NCBI GenBank assembly: GCA_004357365.1
Contig: SMVT01000017.1
Coordinates: 1 to 5,742, forward strand
DNA length: 5,742 nucleotides
Source: Nitrospina sp.
GTDB lineage: Bacteria > Nitrospinota > Nitrospinia > Nitrospinales > Nitrospinaceae
Direction of reading: 5' to 3'
Shown here: piece by piece, positions 5,559 through 5,742 of the stretch
Numbering within the stretch: the first letter of the stretch is position 1
How the letters are laid out: each line of letters starts with the position of its first letter
The notes under the pieces: model-generated
The model's input: only the letters and a program-made list of their open reading frames with translations
Database searches by the model: none
Told to the model about the DNA's origin: nothing
Position numbers and translations under genes: made by a program

Positions 5559-5588
5559 ATTGTAAAGGAATGAAAACTTTCTTGTCAA
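5559..5588 (-). promoter_or_regulatory. Sigma70-type promoter of the cyclophilin operon
   Basis: On the minus strand TTGACA (5588-5583) is an exact -35 box. TACAAT (5564-5559) matches the -10 consensus at 5 of 6, with an 18-nt spacer. The start would be near 5552, leaving a leader of about 84 nt before the ATG at 5468. The element overlaps the ribosome site and first codons of the divergent membrane protein gene. Confidence 0.7.
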
Positions 5589-5742
5589 TCAACAGTCCGA
5601 ATCAGGGACCGCGCCTGCGCACCTGTTTTATCGGATTCACCTACCTGCTGGCGGCGCTCGGCGTGGCGTGCCTGATGTTCGGGGCGGTCATCCCCCTGGC
5701 TGCGGGAATCCTGTGTCTGACGGCGCTGGCGGTGTGTTTCAC
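5570..5742 (+). CDS. N-terminal part of an integral membrane protein, possibly TgpA-like
   Basis: The frame from ATG 5570 stays open to the right edge (57 codons) and encodes a polar, basic start (MKTFLSINSPNQGPRLRT) followed by two hydrophobic stretches (about 19-38 and 39-57) with a short break around Ile41-Pro42. This is a typical membrane-protein start. The combination of a basic lead, closely spaced helices and a central proline recalls the N terminus of TgpA-type (DUF3488) transglutaminase-like membrane proteins, but that is only a resemblance. The start is uncertain. AAAGGA (5564-5569) abuts the ATG with no spacer, which is poor, and sits 12 nt before an in-frame TTG at 5582. No plus-strand promoter is evident. 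Confidence 0.65.
   Translation, partial: MKTFLSINSPNQGPRLRTCFIGFTYLLAALGVACLMFGAVIPLAAGILCLTALAVCF

Noticed and set aside
5469..5588. Longer version of the exported cyclophilin starting at 5588
   Set aside because: The added 40 residues run through the operon promoter and would bury the signal peptide inside the protein.

Overview
The window is an ordinary-looking stretch of bacterial chromosome, fairly GC-rich in the coding parts, with eight protein genes. Two are cut by the window edges. I see no RNA genes, insertion sequences, CRISPR repeats or phage genes. The gene set suggests a Gram-negative, respiring bacterium with a periplasm: an exported c-type cytochrome, an ABC-transporter binding protein, a signal-peptide-bearing cyclophilin and a polyprenyl-phosphate-sugar-type glycosyltransferase. 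A lineage such as Nitrospinota or the former Deltaproteobacteria would fit, but that is an impression from protein style and cannot be settled here.

Left part (1-1246, minus strand). The 5' part of a PhnD-like phosphate/phosphite/phosphonate-binding protein gene runs off the left edge. Upstream of it lies a small, extremely lysine-rich monohaem cytochrome c. That gene has a near-textbook promoter (TTGACA-16-TATAAT), a leader of about 134 nt and a strong intrinsic terminator, so it looks like a single-gene transcript. The 348-bp spacer up to 1246 is AT-rich, separates divergent genes and carries a promoter in each direction.

Middle (1247-3957, plus strand). A 633-residue multi-pass membrane glycosyltransferase of the PMT/ArnT-like (GT39-type) group is followed by a DJ-1/PfpI-fold protein. 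The latter has its own likely promoter overlapping the end of the glycosyltransferase gene, and an intrinsic terminator. Its nucleophile-elbow cysteine is replaced by glycine and the whole protein has no cysteine, so it cannot be a standard PfpI-type thiol enzyme.

Right part (3993-5588, minus strand). A likely three-gene operon runs leftward from a TTGACA-18-TACAAT promoter: an exported cyclophilin-type peptidyl-prolyl isomerase, a cytoplasmic paralogue about 70% identical to it, and a 119-residue STAS-like (DUF4325-type) protein. The isomerase pair looks like a tandem duplication with one copy sent to the periplasm. Divergent from it, a membrane protein gene begins at about 5570 and runs off the right edge. 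Its ribosome-binding site and first codons overlap the operon's promoter.

I did not find a convincing undescribed multi-gene system. The best items for a second look are the cysteine-free DJ-1/PfpI protein, the glutamate-free, highly basic cytochrome, the compartment-split cyclophilin pair with a STAS-like partner, and the interlocked promoter/start at 5559-5588.
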